Assembly: GCA_030524105.1 (NCBI GenBank)
Contig: JAUNHE010000005.1
Location: 161,734-225,733 of the forward strand
Source of the DNA: Rothia sp. (in: high G+C Gram-positive bacteria)
Lineage (GTDB): Bacteria; Actinomycetota; Actinomycetes; Actinomycetales; Micrococcaceae
Length of the DNA: 64,000 nt
Direction of reading: 5' to 3'
The stretch's first letter is position 1. Every line of letters begins with the position of its first letter. The notes beneath the pieces were generated by a model, which saw only the letters and a program-made list of their open reading frames with translations, was not told where the DNA came from and made no database searches. Positions 6,990 through 16,415 of this stretch are shown piece by piece. A program made the translations under genes and the position numbers.

Positions 6990-7925
6990 ATGTCTGAGTC
7001 TTCACCAAAAAATGCAGCTACCTTTGCAGAACCGGTCTTTGGCCGCTTACTGACTGCTATGGTTACTCCCTTTAAAAAGTCAGGAGAAGTAGACCAGGAA
7101 CAGACTGCTCAGCTTGCTCAGGATTTGGTTGACCGCGGCCATGACGGCTTAGTTGTCTGCGGTACAACCGGTGAATACTCCACGATGACAGACCAAGAAA
7201 ATGAGAGCGTCTTTAGGATAGTTCAAGAAGCGGTAGGGGATAGGGCTAAAATTGTTGCCGGGGTAGGCTCCAATGACACGGCCCACACCCTCGAACTTGC
7301 CGCTCGGGCAGAGAAAGTAGGGGTAGACGGCCTGCTGGTGGTCACCCCCTACTACAACAAGCCAACACAGGCGGGGCTGCTGGCCCACTTTAGAAGCCTT
7401 GCAGATGCCGTAGAGACCCCCATTATGCTTTACGATATTCCCGGACGAGCGGGAATCCCCATTCAGCTGCAAACCTACCTTGAATTAGCTAAGCATCCTA
7501 ACATCTTAGCTGTTAAGGATGCCAAGGCAGACTTCACGGCCGCAACCGAAGTCATGGCCGCCAGCAAACTACAGTACTATTCCGGTGACGATGGGCTGAC
7601 CCTACCCTGGTTAGCTCAAGGGGCAGTAGGCCTGGTAGGCGTCAGCACGCACCTGGCTCCAGAACTATTTAGGGAACTCATTGATGCCACACTGGCTCAA
7701 AATCTAGCCCGCGCCCAAGAACTTCACCTGACGCTGGCCCCTATTGTGCGGGCCTGCATGTCCCGAGTGCCCGGCTGTGTGGCGGCAAAGCAGATCCTCT
7801 ACTGGCAAGAGAGACTGGCCTGCCCCCTTGTTCGCTTGCCGCATGTAGGCCCTACTCCAGCGGAAGAACAGCAGATCAGAGCAGACCTTGCTCAGGCTGT
7901 GATCGCAGAGACCATCATTCGATAG
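6990..7925 (+). CDS. dapA: 4-hydroxy-tetrahydrodipicolinate synthase
   Basis: Condenses pyruvate with aspartate semialdehyde, the first committed step towards diaminopimelate and lysine. 311 residues, slightly longer than the roughly 290-300 norm because of an N-terminal extension. Key motifs are present: G-T-T-G-E-Y-S-T-M (about residue 58), the active-site Tyr in M-L-Y-D-I-P-G-R (about 148), and the Schiff-base Lys in I-L-A-V-K-D-A-K (about 175). The ATG at 6990 has only a weak GGG upstream; the conserved domain starts near F-G-R-L-L-T-A-M-V-T-P-F. It lies 73 bases after the TPR-like gene and probably shares the dapB transcript. Confidence 0.95.
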   Translation: MSESSPKNAATFAEPVFGRLLTAMVTPFKKSGEVDQEQTAQLAQDLVDRGHDGLVVCGTTGEYSTMTDQENESVFRIVQEAVGDRAKIVAGVGSNDTAHTLELAARAEKVGVDGLLVVTPYYNKPTQAGLLAHFRSLADAVETPIMLYDIPGRAGIPIQLQTYLELAKHPNILAVKDAKADFTAATEVMAASKLQYYSGDDGLTLPWLAQGAVGLVGVSTHLAPELFRELIDATLAQNLARAQELHLTLAPIVRACMSRVPGCVAAKQILYWQERLACPLVRLPHVGPTPAEEQQIRADLAQAVIAETIIR

Positions 7926-8015
7926 ATTATAGAAAAAGCCGGATGAAGCGGGCTTGCGGACCAATCTAGTCGGTTCGTAGGCTCGCTTTTACCATGATAA
8001 GAAAGGCTACAAATA

Positions 8016-9728
8016 TTGGCAGTAATTGATGCAGAGCTACGGATGCCTAAAAAGCTCAAAAAGGATACCCTGCGTGTAGTACCCCTGGGTGGTTTGGGCG
8101 AAGTAGGCAGAAACATGACCGTCTACGAGATCAACGGTAAACTCTTAGTCCTAGACTGCGGCGTCCTCTTTCCCGAAGAGTCGCAACCCGGGGTGGACCT
8201 GATCTTGCCAGACCTTAACTACATTAAAGATCGGCTGGCTGACGTTGTAGCTGTGGTGCTTACACACGGGCACGAGGACCACATTGGAGCTGTTCCCTAC
8301 CTGCTTAAACGCCGGCCAGATATTCCTCTCATTGGCTCAGAGCTAACCTTAGCACTGGTAGAGGCTAAACTAGCCGAGCACCGGATCAAACCCTACACAC
8401 TAACAGTTAAAGAAGGCCAGGTGGAGCGCTTTGGGCCCTTTGAATGTGAATTTGTTGCCGTTAACCACTCCATCCCAGATGCGCTAGCAGTTTTTATTCG
8501 CACCGTGGCAGGCAAGGTACTGCACACCGGCGATTTTAAAATGGATCAGCTGCCCCTGGACGGGCGACTAACCGACCTGCGCCACTTTGCCCGACTAGGA
8601 GAAGAAGGCGTCGATCTTTTCCTGCCCGACTCCACCAACGCAGAAGTCCCCGGCTTTACCCCCACCGAAAAGAATATTGGCAAAGTTCTTTCAGAAGTAT
8701 TTCGAGACTCTAGCCAACGCATTATCGTAGCTTCCTTCTCTTCCCACGTTCACCGGGTACAGCAGGTTCTTGATGCAGCTGCAGAACGTGGCCGCAAAGT
8801 AGTGCTCGTAGGCCGCTCTATGGTGCGCAATATGACCATCGCAGAAAAGCTGGGTTACCTCAAAGTGCCAGAGGATACGCTAGTAGACCTCAAAAAAATT
8901 GACCAGTACAGGCCAGAAGAAATCGTCATGATGTGCACCGGCTCCCAAGGAGAGCCCATGGCTGCCCTCTCTCGTATGGCTAATGGCGACCACAAGATTC
9001 AAGTAGAAGAAGGCGACACCATCGTCCTTGCTTCATCCCTGATCCCGGGTAACGAGACATCGGTCTTTAGAGTTATTAACGCCCTCCTTAAACTGGGAGC
9101 CAAGGTAATTCATAAAGGCAATGCCAGGGTACACGTCTCCGGACACGCCGCTGCCGGTGAGCTGCTCTACTGCTACAACATCCTCAAACCCAAGAACGTT
9201 CTACCCGTGCACGGAGAAGTTCGCCACCTTATTGCCAACGGTAACCTAGCCATAGAAACCGGAGTTGACCCCGAACGGGTACTCCTGTGCGAGGGAGGAA
9301 GCGTGGTAGATTTAGCCGACGGTCTTGCAGAGATTGTTGGCCAGGTGCGCTGCGACTACGTTTACGTTGACGGTCGTTCTGTGGGGGAAATCACAGAAGA
9401 AGATCTTAAGGACCGCAGAGTCCTGGGTGAAGAGGGCTTTGTCTCCATCGTTGCTGTGGTTGACAGAGCCAGTAAGAGGGTAGTCTCAGGGCCCGATATC
9501 CATGCCCGAGGAGTAGCCGAGGACGAGACCGTATTTGAGGACATCATTCCTAAAATCACCTCAGCCCTTGAAGACGCCTTACACCTGGCACCCGAAAAAA
9601 TTCATACAACCCACCAGCTCCAGCAGATTATTCGGCGCACTATTGGCTCCTGGGTGGCGCGCCGCCTGCGGCGTAAACCCATGATTATTCCCGTGGTGGT
9701 AGATAACCCCACTGAAAACAGGGCCTAA
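8016..9728 (+). CDS. rnj: ribonuclease J
   Basis: Metallo-beta-lactamase/beta-CASP ribonuclease that matures and degrades RNA with 5'-exonuclease and endonuclease activity. 570 residues. G-G-L-G-E-V-G-R-N-M begins the fold (about residue 25), zinc ligands are in H-G-H-E-D-H-I-G (about 83-90), a later zinc residue is in H-T-G-D-F-K (about 170), and beta-CASP motifs include V-S-G-H-A (about 374) and L-P-V-H-G-E (about 395). The start is TTG 8016, nine bases after AGAAAGG; ATG 8043 would lack that ribosome site. In related genomes this gene also sits between dapA and ftsK. Confidence 0.95.
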   Translation: MAVIDAELRMPKKLKKDTLRVVPLGGLGEVGRNMTVYEINGKLLVLDCGVLFPEESQPGVDLILPDLNYIKDRLADVVAVVLTHGHEDHIGAVPYLLKRRPDIPLIGSELTLALVEAKLAEHRIKPYTLTVKEGQVERFGPFECEFVAVNHSIPDALAVFIRTVAGKVLHTGDFKMDQLPLDGRLTDLRHFARLGEEGVDLFLPDSTNAEVPGFTPTEKNIGKVLSEVFRDSSQRIIVASFSSHVHRVQQVLDAAAERGRKVVLVGRSMVRNMTIAEKLGYLKVPEDTLVDLKKIDQYRPEEIVMMCTGSQGEPMAALSRMANGDHKIQVEEGDTIVLASSLIPGNETSVFRVINALLKLGAKVIHKGNARVHVSGHAAAGELLYCYNILKPKNVLPVHGEVRHLIANGNLAIETGVDPERVLLCEGGSVVDLADGLAEIVGQVRCDYVYVDGRSVGEITEEDLKDRRVLGEEGFVSIVAVVDRASKRVVSGPDIHARGVAEDETVFEDIIPKITSALEDALHLAPEKIHTTHQLQQIIRRTIGSWVARRLRRKPMIIPVVVDNPTENRA

Positions 9729-9840
9729 TCAGGTAGCCTAAACATGGGCCTTACCCTAAGAGATGAAGGACAAAATAAAGGAGCATAGACTTCTTTAGAA
9801 GAGCTAGAAATTGGTCAAGGACTGAACTAGATACAAAAAC

Positions 9841-12726
9841 ATGGCAGCAAAATCCTACTCGCAGCGTTCTGGAACAGCAAAGTCCAGGGCCAAAAAGACA
9901 AGCAGCAGCGGAACCGCCAAACGAAGCGGTACCGCTAGGAGCGCCCAAAAAAACCAGTCTGCCCAGGCAGGAAATTGGTTTACCCGTACTATTATCGGGG
10001 CCTGGGTAGGGCTAGGGCACGGTATCGGTGCCGCCATCCGGCGTATGGGGGCACTACGGACAGACCTGGAACCTCAGGACAGGCGGGACGGCGGTGCTCT
10101 CCTGGTCCTGGTCATCGGCTTTATCACTGCCGGGGTAGAGTGGTGGGCCTGGCGGTCCATGACGACGCTACCCTGGTTGGATTGGCTGATCAACACCTGG
10201 CACGTTGCCATTGCAGGAACCTTTGGCCAAGGGGCTCTTCTCATCCCTATCTTTTGCCTCATCTTTTCTTTTAGAATTTTTCGCCACCCTTTAGAAGTAG
10301 CAGCCAATAACCGTATCGCCCTTGGCATGCTGCTTATGGTCATTTCAATCAGCCTGCTAGACGCAAAAATAAGCGGCTACCCGGGCTTCTCTCAAGGCTT
10401 CCAAGCCCTCTGGTCTGGAGGCGGCATGATCGGCTACCTGCTGGGAACCCCGGCATCACGCCTCTTGGGATCCATCAGTATTTTGGAATGGCTCCTGATC
10501 ATCCTCATCTTTATCAGCGGTTTGCTGGTGGCAACTAAAACCCCCATCCGCCACATCTGGCCCAAAACTCTGGCTCTCTTCCACACCATCCTGGGAGACA
10601 AACCTAGCCAGGAAGCCAGCACAGAAATATTTGCCCCAAACCAGCATGACCGCAGCTATCTGGACGAGGAAGGCCAGCAGCCCCCATCATCCAAAGGATT
10701 TTGGGCCTGGCTAGGCTTTGGCCCTCGAGCAAAGAAGGACAAGCGCCTAGACCGCTATGAGGCAGATCAAGCCTTTGAAACGGCCCTTCTTTCCCCAGAA
10801 GAAGCCTACGATGCCGGCCCCCAACCAGCAGGAAAACAAAAAACTCCGGGCAGCAAAAAATCCAGGGCAGCACAAGCAGACCCCGACAGCGGCCAGGGCC
10901 AGCTCTTTGATCAAGATCAGTGGGAGCAGAACCAAAACTCCCAAGCCCCAGGACAAAGGTTGCAGCAGGTCAAACAGGCTGCAAAAACCAGCCCTCCTAG
11001 GGCCGGCCTAGCCCCCGAGACTGGCACAAAGCAGCCTATCCAAAACAACACGATTACCGCTGCCACCAACGAACCCAGACCTGCCCAAGTAGTTCAATCT
11101 TCCGCAGGTAGCTATGAGCTACCCCAAGAATCAATCCTGGTAGCCGGACCACCGGCCAAAGAATCCTCTGAAGTCAACGAAGAAGTTGTTGACGCCCTCA
11201 CCAGCGTCCTACAGCAGTTTAAGGTAGACGCCCGAGTAACCGGTTTTTCCCGGGGACCCACCGTCACCCGCTACGAAATTGAGCTGGGCTCAGGAACCAA
11301 AGTAGAGCGGGTTACTGCCCTCTCAAAAAATATTTCCTACGCCGTAGCCTCAGCAGACGTTAGGATCCTCTCGCCCATTCCCGGCAAATCTGCCATAGGA
11401 ATCGAAATTCCCAATACGGACAGGGAGACCGTTGCCCTAGGGGATGTGCTGCGCTCGCCGCAGGCCCACCAGAACACCCACCCCATGGTCATGGGCGTGG
11501 GCAAGGACGTTGAAGGTGGCTTTGTCCTGGCTAATCTGGCAAAAATGCCGCATATGCTGGTAGCAGGTGCAACCGGCGCCGGTAAATCCTCTTTTGTTAA
11601 CTCCATGATCACCTCCATCCTGATGCGCTCGACCCCTGATCAGGTACGTCTGATTATGGTTGACCCCAAGCGCGTGGAACTGACAGCCTATGAGGGCATC
11701 CCTCACCTCATTACCCCCATCATCACTAACCCCAAAAAAGCGGCTGAAGCTTTGCAGTGGGTAGTGCGGGAAATGGATGCCCGCTACGATGATCTAGCCC
11801 ACTACGGCTACAAGCACATTGATGACTTTAATAAGGCGGTTCAGGCCGGCAAGATTGAGCCAGACCCCGGGTCAAAACGTAAGGTCAAGGCCTACCCCTA
11901 CCTGCTGGTGATTGTGGATGAGCTGGCAGATTTGATGATGGTTGCTCCTCGAGATGTTGAGGAGTCTATTGTAAGGATTACCCAGCTGGCCCGGGCTGCA
12001 GGTATTCACCTGGTGCTTGCTACCCAACGGCCTTCGGTTGATGTGGTTACCGGCCTCATTAAAGCCAACGTTCCATCCCGCATGGCTTTTGCCACCTCGT
12101 CAGTAACGGATTCTCGAGTGGTGCTGGACCAGCCCGGGGCTGAAAAACTTATTGGCCAAGGTGATGCACTCTTCCTGCCCATGGGAGCCTCCAAGCCCAT
12201 GCGTGTGCAGGGAGCCTGGGTAGGCGAATCAGAAATCCATGAGATTGTAGAACACGTCAAGACACAGATGCCGGTCCACTACCAGGACGATGTCTTCCAG
12301 GCTGCGGAGAAAAAAACAATTGATGAGGATATTGGCGACGATCTGGACGACCTATTACGGGCTGCTGAACTTGTGATTACCACTCAGTTTGGGTCTACTT
12401 CCATGTTGCAGCGTAAACTGAGGGTAGGTTTTGCCCGAGCCGGACGCCTTATGGATCTGATGGAATCGCGGGAAATCGTTGGGCCCTCTGAGGGTTCCAA
12501 AGCCAGGGACGTTTTAGTCCAGCCAGACGACTTAGAACTGGTTTTAGCCCGGCTTAAGGGGCAGGAGCCGCCGCAAGCAGCTAGTCCAGCCCCTGAGCAA
12601 GATGACTGGCAGGAGGCCTCAGGCTCCTACGGTTTAGCCCAGACTGAAGACGAAAGCAGTCAAAACTACTATGCCGGCACAGATCGGGCTGATTCTGAGG
12701 ATGCCTGGAATCTAACGGGACGTTAG
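9841..12726 (+). CDS. ftsK: DNA translocase FtsK/SpoIIIE
   Basis: Septum-associated motor that pumps chromosome ends during division. 961 residues. A basic, Ser/Thr/Lys-rich N-terminal 40 residues precede four to five membrane segments (about 70-245). Then comes a long Gln/Pro/Ala-rich linker (about 270-430) and the motor: Walker A V-A-G-A-T-G-A-G-K-S-S (about 574-584), Walker B V-I-V-D-E-L-A-D (about 690), T-Q-R-P-S-V-D (about 728). The C-terminal gamma winged helix T-T-Q-F-G-S-T-S-M-L-Q-R-K-L-R-V-G (about 845), which reads KOPS-type DNA signals, is intact. The following pgsA begins 36 bases after its stop. Confidence 0.95.
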   Translation: MAAKSYSQRSGTAKSRAKKTSSSGTAKRSGTARSAQKNQSAQAGNWFTRTIIGAWVGLGHGIGAAIRRMGALRTDLEPQDRRDGGALLVLVIGFITAGVEWWAWRSMTTLPWLDWLINTWHVAIAGTFGQGALLIPIFCLIFSFRIFRHPLEVAANNRIALGMLLMVISISLLDAKISGYPGFSQGFQALWSGGGMIGYLLGTPASRLLGSISILEWLLIILIFISGLLVATKTPIRHIWPKTLALFHTILGDKPSQEASTEIFAPNQHDRSYLDEEGQQPPSSKGFWAWLGFGPRAKKDKRLDRYEADQAFETALLSPEEAYDAGPQPAGKQKTPGSKKSRAAQADPDSGQGQLFDQDQWEQNQNSQAPGQRLQQVKQAAKTSPPRAGLAPETGTKQPIQNNTITAATNEPRPAQVVQSSAGSYELPQESILVAGPPAKESSEVNEEVVDALTSVLQQFKVDARVTGFSRGPTVTRYEIELGSGTKVERVTALSKNISYAVASADVRILSPIPGKSAIGIEIPNTDRETVALGDVLRSPQAHQNTHPMVMGVGKDVEGGFVLANLAKMPHMLVAGATGAGKSSFVNSMITSILMRSTPDQVRLIMVDPKRVELTAYEGIPHLITPIITNPKKAAEALQWVVREMDARYDDLAHYGYKHIDDFNKAVQAGKIEPDPGSKRKVKAYPYLLVIVDELADLMMVAPRDVEESIVRITQLARAAGIHLVLATQRPSVDVVTGLIKANVPSRMAFATSSVTDSRVVLDQPGAEKLIGQGDALFLPMGASKPMRVQGAWVGESEIHEIVEHVKTQMPVHYQDDVFQAAEKKTIDEDIGDDLDDLLRAAELVITTQFGSTSMLQRKLRVGFARAGRLMDLMESREIVGPSEGSKARDVLVQPDDLELVLARLKGQEPPQAASPAPEQDDWQEASGSYGLAQTEDESSQNYYAGTDRADSEDAWNLTGR

Positions 12727-12762
12727 TTGCCAGCTGGTCCGGGTCAAAGAAGAGAGGATAAA

Positions 12763-13356
12763 GTGAGTCAAGCAGCTGTATCAAACTGGAATCTGCCCAA
12801 TGTGCTGACCAGCATCCGTGTGGTCATGGTGCCCTTTTTTGTGTGGTTGATGCTGCTGGGCGGTAGCTTTGGGTCAGCCTCCCTCACCGCACGCTGGGCA
12901 GCCTTGGCCCTGTTTATCCTGGCTATGCTCACGGACTGGCTGGACGGCTCTATTGCCCGTTCTCGGAATCTGATCACTAGTTTTGGCAAAATTGCTGACC
13001 CCATTGCGGATAAACTGCTGACCGGTGCAGCTTTTGTACTGCTTTCTTTGCTGGGTGAGTTGTGGTGGTGGGTTACCCTGGTGATCCTCGTGCGCGAGTG
13101 GGGCATCACTCTCCTGCGCTTTTTTGTGATTAAATACGGCGTGATGGCTGCTGGCAAAGGGGGAAAGATCAAGACTGTTTTGCAGACCCTTGCCCTGGTG
13201 CTTTTACTAGCTCCACTTGGCCAGCTGGGTTTCTGGGCCCTCATACCCGGCTATAGCCTGATGGCTGCGGTCCTGGTTATCACCGTGGTCACCGGTTTTG
13301 ATTACTTGTATAAGGCAGCGGAACTTAGACGTAAATATCGCGCAAAAAATTCGTAA
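12763..13356 (+). CDS. pgsA: CDP-diacylglycerol-glycerol-3-phosphate 3-phosphatidyltransferase
   Basis: Membrane enzyme that makes phosphatidylglycerol phosphate from CDP-diacylglycerol and glycerol 3-phosphate. The CDP-alcohol phosphotransferase signature is complete: D-W-L-D-G-S-I-A-R ... G-K-I-A-D-P-I-A-D near residues 60-85, holding the metal-binding aspartates. About six membrane segments. I place the start at GTG 12763 (M-S-Q-A-A-V), with AGAGAGGA five bases upstream. An upstream TTG at 12727 abuts the ftsK stop but has no ribosome site. The 197-residue length fits the family. Position between ftsK and cinA is usual in actinobacteria. Confidence 0.92.
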   Translation: MSQAAVSNWNLPNVLTSIRVVMVPFFVWLMLLGGSFGSASLTARWAALALFILAMLTDWLDGSIARSRNLITSFGKIADPIADKLLTGAAFVLLSLLGELWWWVTLVILVREWGITLLRFFVIKYGVMAAGKGGKIKTVLQTLALVLLLAPLGQLGFWALIPGYSLMAAVLVITVVTGFDYLYKAAELRRKYRAKNS

Positions 13357-13461
13357 CACCCTTTACGGGGCCCACCTCTCTATCCAAGAATGGGTAAGGT
13401 AGGTTGGTCGAAATCCGGCGAGCAAAGTATATACTAAGTCGGATATTTTTTGAAGGGGATG

Positions 13462-13989
13462 ATGGCCGCAGTGACTAGTACTGAGACCAGTCCGATTGTT
13501 GTTCTTGAGCAGGATCCCATTCTTGCTGCTGCACCCTTGCTGGCTTTAGCCGTCCGTCAGGGGGTAACCCTGGCTACGGCAGAATCCTTAACAGCCGGTA
13601 TGCTGGGCCAAACTATCGGTTCTATTGCCGGTGCTTCCCAGGCCTATCTGGGAGGGGTGATTTCTTATGCTAATTCAGTCAAGGAATCTGTCTTAGGCGT
13701 TTCGGGGCAGCTGCTAGCCCAAGAAGGCTCGGTTGCCGCTGAGGTTGCTATTCAAATGGCCAGCCGTGTAGTGCAGCTTTGTGGTGCAGATTATGGTATT
13801 TCAACAACGGGAGTAGCCGGACCGCAGGACCATGAGGGTAAACCAGTAGGCAGAGTCTATATTGGTCTTTGTGGCCCCCACGGTGCCCGGGCTATTGAGA
13901 AAAATTACAGGGGAGACAGGCAAGAAATTCGGGAACAGACAACCTTTGATGCCTTGCAGATTCTCCTGCGGGAAATAGCCGACGCCTAA
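13462..13989 (+). CDS. pncC: nicotinamide-nucleotide amidohydrolase, CinA C-terminal domain protein
   Basis: About 175 residues consisting only of the CinA C-terminal domain, which deamidates NMN in pyridine nucleotide recycling and was earlier called competence-damage protein. Markers are T-L-A-T-A-E-S-L-T-A-G (catalytic Ser region, about 34-44), Y-A-N-S-V-K (about 71), and the glycine-rich T-T-G-V-A-G-P (about 114). The start is unclear: ATG 13459, ATG 13462 and GTG 13471 all follow GAAGGGG closely. It stands alone upstream of the ClgR gene with a 265-base gap. In many actinobacteria the order pgsA-cinA-clgR-recA is conserved, matching this layout. Confidence 0.88.
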   Translation: MAAVTSTETSPIVVLEQDPILAAAPLLALAVRQGVTLATAESLTAGMLGQTIGSIAGASQAYLGGVISYANSVKESVLGVSGQLLAQEGSVAAEVAIQMASRVVQLCGADYGISTTGVAGPQDHEGKPVGRVYIGLCGPHGARAIEKNYRGDRQEIREQTTFDALQILLREIADA

Positions 13990-14165
13990 GCTATGATATT
14001 ACCTAACTACCTTACTCATTGTTTTCCTAGGAAAGCCTCAGCAAGAATTTTGGCTTTTAGGGAATGAATCCACAGGTTGATGCTGTTATATAGAGTGCAA
14101 GCCTTGAGTCAAGCAGTATCAAGTAGGGTTGTTAACCCCGTGATTCTGCGGAACAAGCTACAAAA

Positions 14166-14207
14166 TTGCTTGCAATGTCAAAACAGGTTAGGCTAAACGA
14201 AACCGTT
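14166..14207 (+). promoter_or_regulatory. candidate clgR promoter with palindromic operator
   Basis: TTGCTT (14166-14171) and TAGGCT (14189-14194) are separated by 17 bases and look like a sigma-70-type promoter. Immediately downstream, AACGAAACCGTT (14196-14207) is an inverted repeat AACG-n4-CGTT placed at the expected transcription start, a good place for autoregulation by the XRE-type protein encoded 48 bases later. The link to ClgR is inference; the repeat does not match the Streptomyces ClgR box as I remember it. Confidence 0.35.
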
Positions 14208-14254
14208 CTGGAAAACTTTCAGAGCGTACAAATATCAGGAGATAGGTTATAAAA

Positions 14255-14707
14255 ATGACCAAGCAACCCGTATCCGTGAACGGTGTCGTCCGTTGGAAGG
14301 ATGTGGGTCAGTCCCCAAATACTGCACCCGCACCCCGTGAACCCAAGGAGATTCTTCTCCGCCACGCTATTGGTGAGGTGCTTCGTGATGTACGGCAGCG
14401 TCAGGGCCGTACCTTGCGTGAGGTATCCCATAGCGCCCGAGTCTCGCTGGGCTATCTCAGTGAAGTTGAACGTGGCCAGAAGGAAGCTTCTTCTGAGCTG
14501 CTGGCCTCTATTTGCCAGGCACTAGATATTACCCTTTCGCAGATGCTGCGTGAGGTGTCGGACCGGATGGCTGTTGAAGAAAGCTTTGCCGTACCCGACA
14601 CGATTCCTACTGAATTTTCTGAGCAGTTTAAGCGTGAATACGGTATTGCTGCTACATCCTCACGGGATATTCCTGGCGCTGAGCGCCCCTTTGCTCCAGT
14701 GCGTTAG
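14255..14707 (+). CDS. clgR: XRE-family transcriptional regulator, ClgR type
   Basis: 150-residue regulator. A helix-turn-helix spans about residues 38-95: [18 protein letters not shown], then the recognition part [21 protein letters not shown]. This block is the hallmark of ClgR, the actinobacterial activator of clp protease, chaperone and some repair genes. The C-terminus is short and unstructured. ATG 14255 follows AGGAGATAGG. Position directly upstream of DUF3046 and recA is conserved in actinobacteria. It probably has its own promoter in the 265-base gap after the CinA-like gene and ends at a strong terminator. Confidence 0.88.
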   Translation: MTKQPVSVNGVVRWKDVGQSPNTAPAPREPKEILLRHAIGEVLRDVRQRQGRTLREVSHSARVSLGYLSEVERGQKEASSELLASICQALDITLSQMLREVSDRMAVEESFAVPDTIPTEFSEQFKREYGIAATSSRDIPGAERPFAPVR

Positions 14708-14748
14708 CGGTGAGGTAAACGGTCCGTGAGGGCTTTTGTTTGTCTTTG

Positions 14749-14787
14749 AAAGGCTGCCCATTTACTCTTGTCGGTGGGCAGCCTTTT
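14749..14787 (+). terminator. Rho-independent terminator after clgR
   Basis: A 12-base stem AAAGGCTGCCCA / TGGGCAGCCTTT with a 14-base loop, followed by T residues. It separates clgR from the DUF3046/recA unit. Confidence 0.85.
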
Positions 14788-14813
14788 GATGTTCCAATGA
14801 GAGGTGTGTTGCT

Positions 14814-15035
14814 GTGACTCTGAGTGAATTTTGGTTCTTGATGGAGCAAGAGTTTGGTGCAAGCTATTCTCGGATACTGGCTAAAGATTTGGTGCTGGGT
14901 GTTTTTGGAGATCGTACTGCCTGTGAAGCCCTAGAAGCGGGGGAGGACGTCCGGCAGGTCTGGCTGGCTATTTGTGACGTGCAGCAGCTGCCCCCAGAGC
15001 GGCGTTTGGGGCCCGATAGGCCCATTAAGCCCTAG
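14814..15035 (+). CDS. DUF3046 family protein
   Basis: 73-residue soluble protein with the DUF3046 pattern: M-T-L-S-E-F-W, F-G-x-x-Y-S-R-I-L-A-K-D-L-V-L, G-x-x-T-A-C-E-A-L-E-A-G-E-D-V-R-x-V-W-x-A-I-C, ending P-P-E-R-R. The family is restricted to actinobacteria and almost always sits immediately upstream of recA; its function is unknown. The GTG start at 14814 has GAGAGGTG about eight bases upstream. It is followed by 229 bases containing the recA upstream region. Confidence 0.88.
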   Translation: MTLSEFWFLMEQEFGASYSRILAKDLVLGVFGDRTACEALEAGEDVRQVWLAICDVQQLPPERRLGPDRPIKP

Positions 15036-15180
15036 CCTGCGGACCGTCGAGCTGTTCTAATAATTTTCTAACACTCCGGGGTAGAGTAGAAAATATATTC
15101 GAAAAACGGTAAGCTCTGTACACAGAAAGAAAATTTCAAGTTTTTTGAGCCGGTTTATCCACAGATTCCTCCTAAGGGCT

Positions 15181-15194
15181 CAAATTTTTGTTCA
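15181..15194 (+). promoter_or_regulatory. weak candidate LexA (SOS) box upstream of recA
   Basis: CAAATTTTTGTTCA matches the actinobacterial/Gram-positive SOS pattern CGAAC-n4-GTTCG at 7 of 10 informative positions, 71 bases before the recA start. A second 7-of-10 match, CGAAAAACGGTAAG, lies at 15100-15113. Better boxes flank lexA itself, so the recA sites are tentative. Confidence 0.3.
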
Positions 15195-15264
15195 GACCCT
15201 CTAGGCTGGTGGATGTGATGTACAGTTCACCTTTGATGCGGGTTAAAAGTGAGGTAGAAATTTA

Positions 15265-16365
15265 ATGGCAGCAAAAGCTCGTACTAGTCAGCAGGTTGGC
15301 CGTGTCTCGGACGAAGGCCGGCAGAAGGCTCTTGACTCGGTTCTTGCCCAGATCGATAAAAACTACGGCAAGGGTGCAGTCATGCGCTTAGGAGATAAGG
15401 AAGCGGTTAAGGTAGACACCATTTCAACCGGTGCCCTGTCTCTGGATGCTGCTCTGGGAATTGGTGGTCTACCGCGCGGACGAGTTATTGAGATTTACGG
15501 GCCCGAATCTTCCGGTAAGACAACGGTGGCCCTTCACGCAGTTGCCGACGTCCAACGCGGCGGCGGTATTGCTGCCTTTATTGATGCTGAGCATGCCTTA
15601 GATCCTGTCTATGCTGCCAAACTGGGTGTAGATACGGATGCCCTCCTGGTCTCACAGCCAGATACCGGTGAGCAGGCCTTAGAGATTATGGATATGCTCG
15701 TTGGCTCTGGCTCCGTTGATATTGTGGTGGTGGACTCCGTTGCCGCCCTGGTTCCCCGGGCCGAGATTGAAGGTGAAATGGGGGACTCCCATGTTGGCCT
15801 TCAGGCTAGGCTCATGTCCCAGGCCTTGCGTAAAATTACCGGGCGACTGGCCCAAACCGGTACTACAGCTATCTTTATTAACCAGCTGCGGGAAAAAATT
15901 GGTGTTTTCTTTGGTTCACCAGAGACCACAACCGGTGGTAAGGCGCTTAAGTTTTACGCATCGGTCCGCATCGACATTCGCCGCATTGAAACCCTTAAAG
16001 ACGGGGCTAACCCGATCGGCAACCGCACCCGGGCCAAGGTAGTTAAAAATAAAATGGCCCCGCCCTTTAAACAGGCAGAGTTTGACATCCTCTACGGCGA
16101 AGGCATCTCTATTGAGGGTGGCATTATTGATATGGGTGTTGAAAACGGTATTGTCAAGAAATCTGGCGCCTGGTTTACCTATGAGGGGGATCAGCTGGGG
16201 CAAGGAAAAGAAAATGTGCGCCGTTTCCTCAAAGATAATCCCGAGCTTGCCCAAGAAATTAAGTACAAGACCCTGGTCAAACTCGGCATTGTTGAAGATG
16301 AGGCTGGGCAAGAGCAGACTCCAGCCAGCCCTGATCCCCTGGACGCCGTCAGCGATACCTACTAA
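15265..16365 (+). CDS. recA: recombinase RecA
   Basis: DNA-dependent ATPase for homologous recombination and coprotease for LexA cleavage. 366 residues. Walker [13 protein letters not shown] (about residue 78), Walker [11 protein letters not shown] (about 153), and the L2-adjacent block [19 protein letters not shown] are all intact. The acidic C-terminus is present (E-D-E-A-G-Q-E-Q). No intein interrupts it. ATG 15265 follows GTGAGGTAGAAA. recX starts 50 bases downstream, forming the usual recA-recX operon; LexA control is likely. Confidence 0.97.
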   Translation: MAAKARTSQQVGRVSDEGRQKALDSVLAQIDKNYGKGAVMRLGDKEAVKVDTISTGALSLDAALGIGGLPRGRVIEIYGPESSGKTTVALHAVADVQRGGGIAAFIDAEHALDPVYAAKLGVDTDALLVSQPDTGEQALEIMDMLVGSGSVDIVVVDSVAALVPRAEIEGEMGDSHVGLQARLMSQALRKITGRLAQTGTTAIFINQLREKIGVFFGSPETTTGGKALKFYASVRIDIRRIETLKDGANPIGNRTRAKVVKNKMAPPFKQAEFDILYGEGISIEGGIIDMGVENGIVKKSGAWFTYEGDQLGQGKENVRRFLKDNPELAQEIKYKTLVKLGIVEDEAGQEQTPASPDPLDAVSDTY

Positions 16366-16415
16366 GAAGCAGGCGGCTAGGCCTGCGCCCAAGCAGCCCT
16401 AGCAGAAGGAGAAGC

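Noticed and set aside
12727..12762. TTG start of pgsA directly after the ftsK stop
   Set aside because: No ribosome site, and the extra 12 residues do not resemble family N-termini; GTG 12763 has AGAGAGGA.
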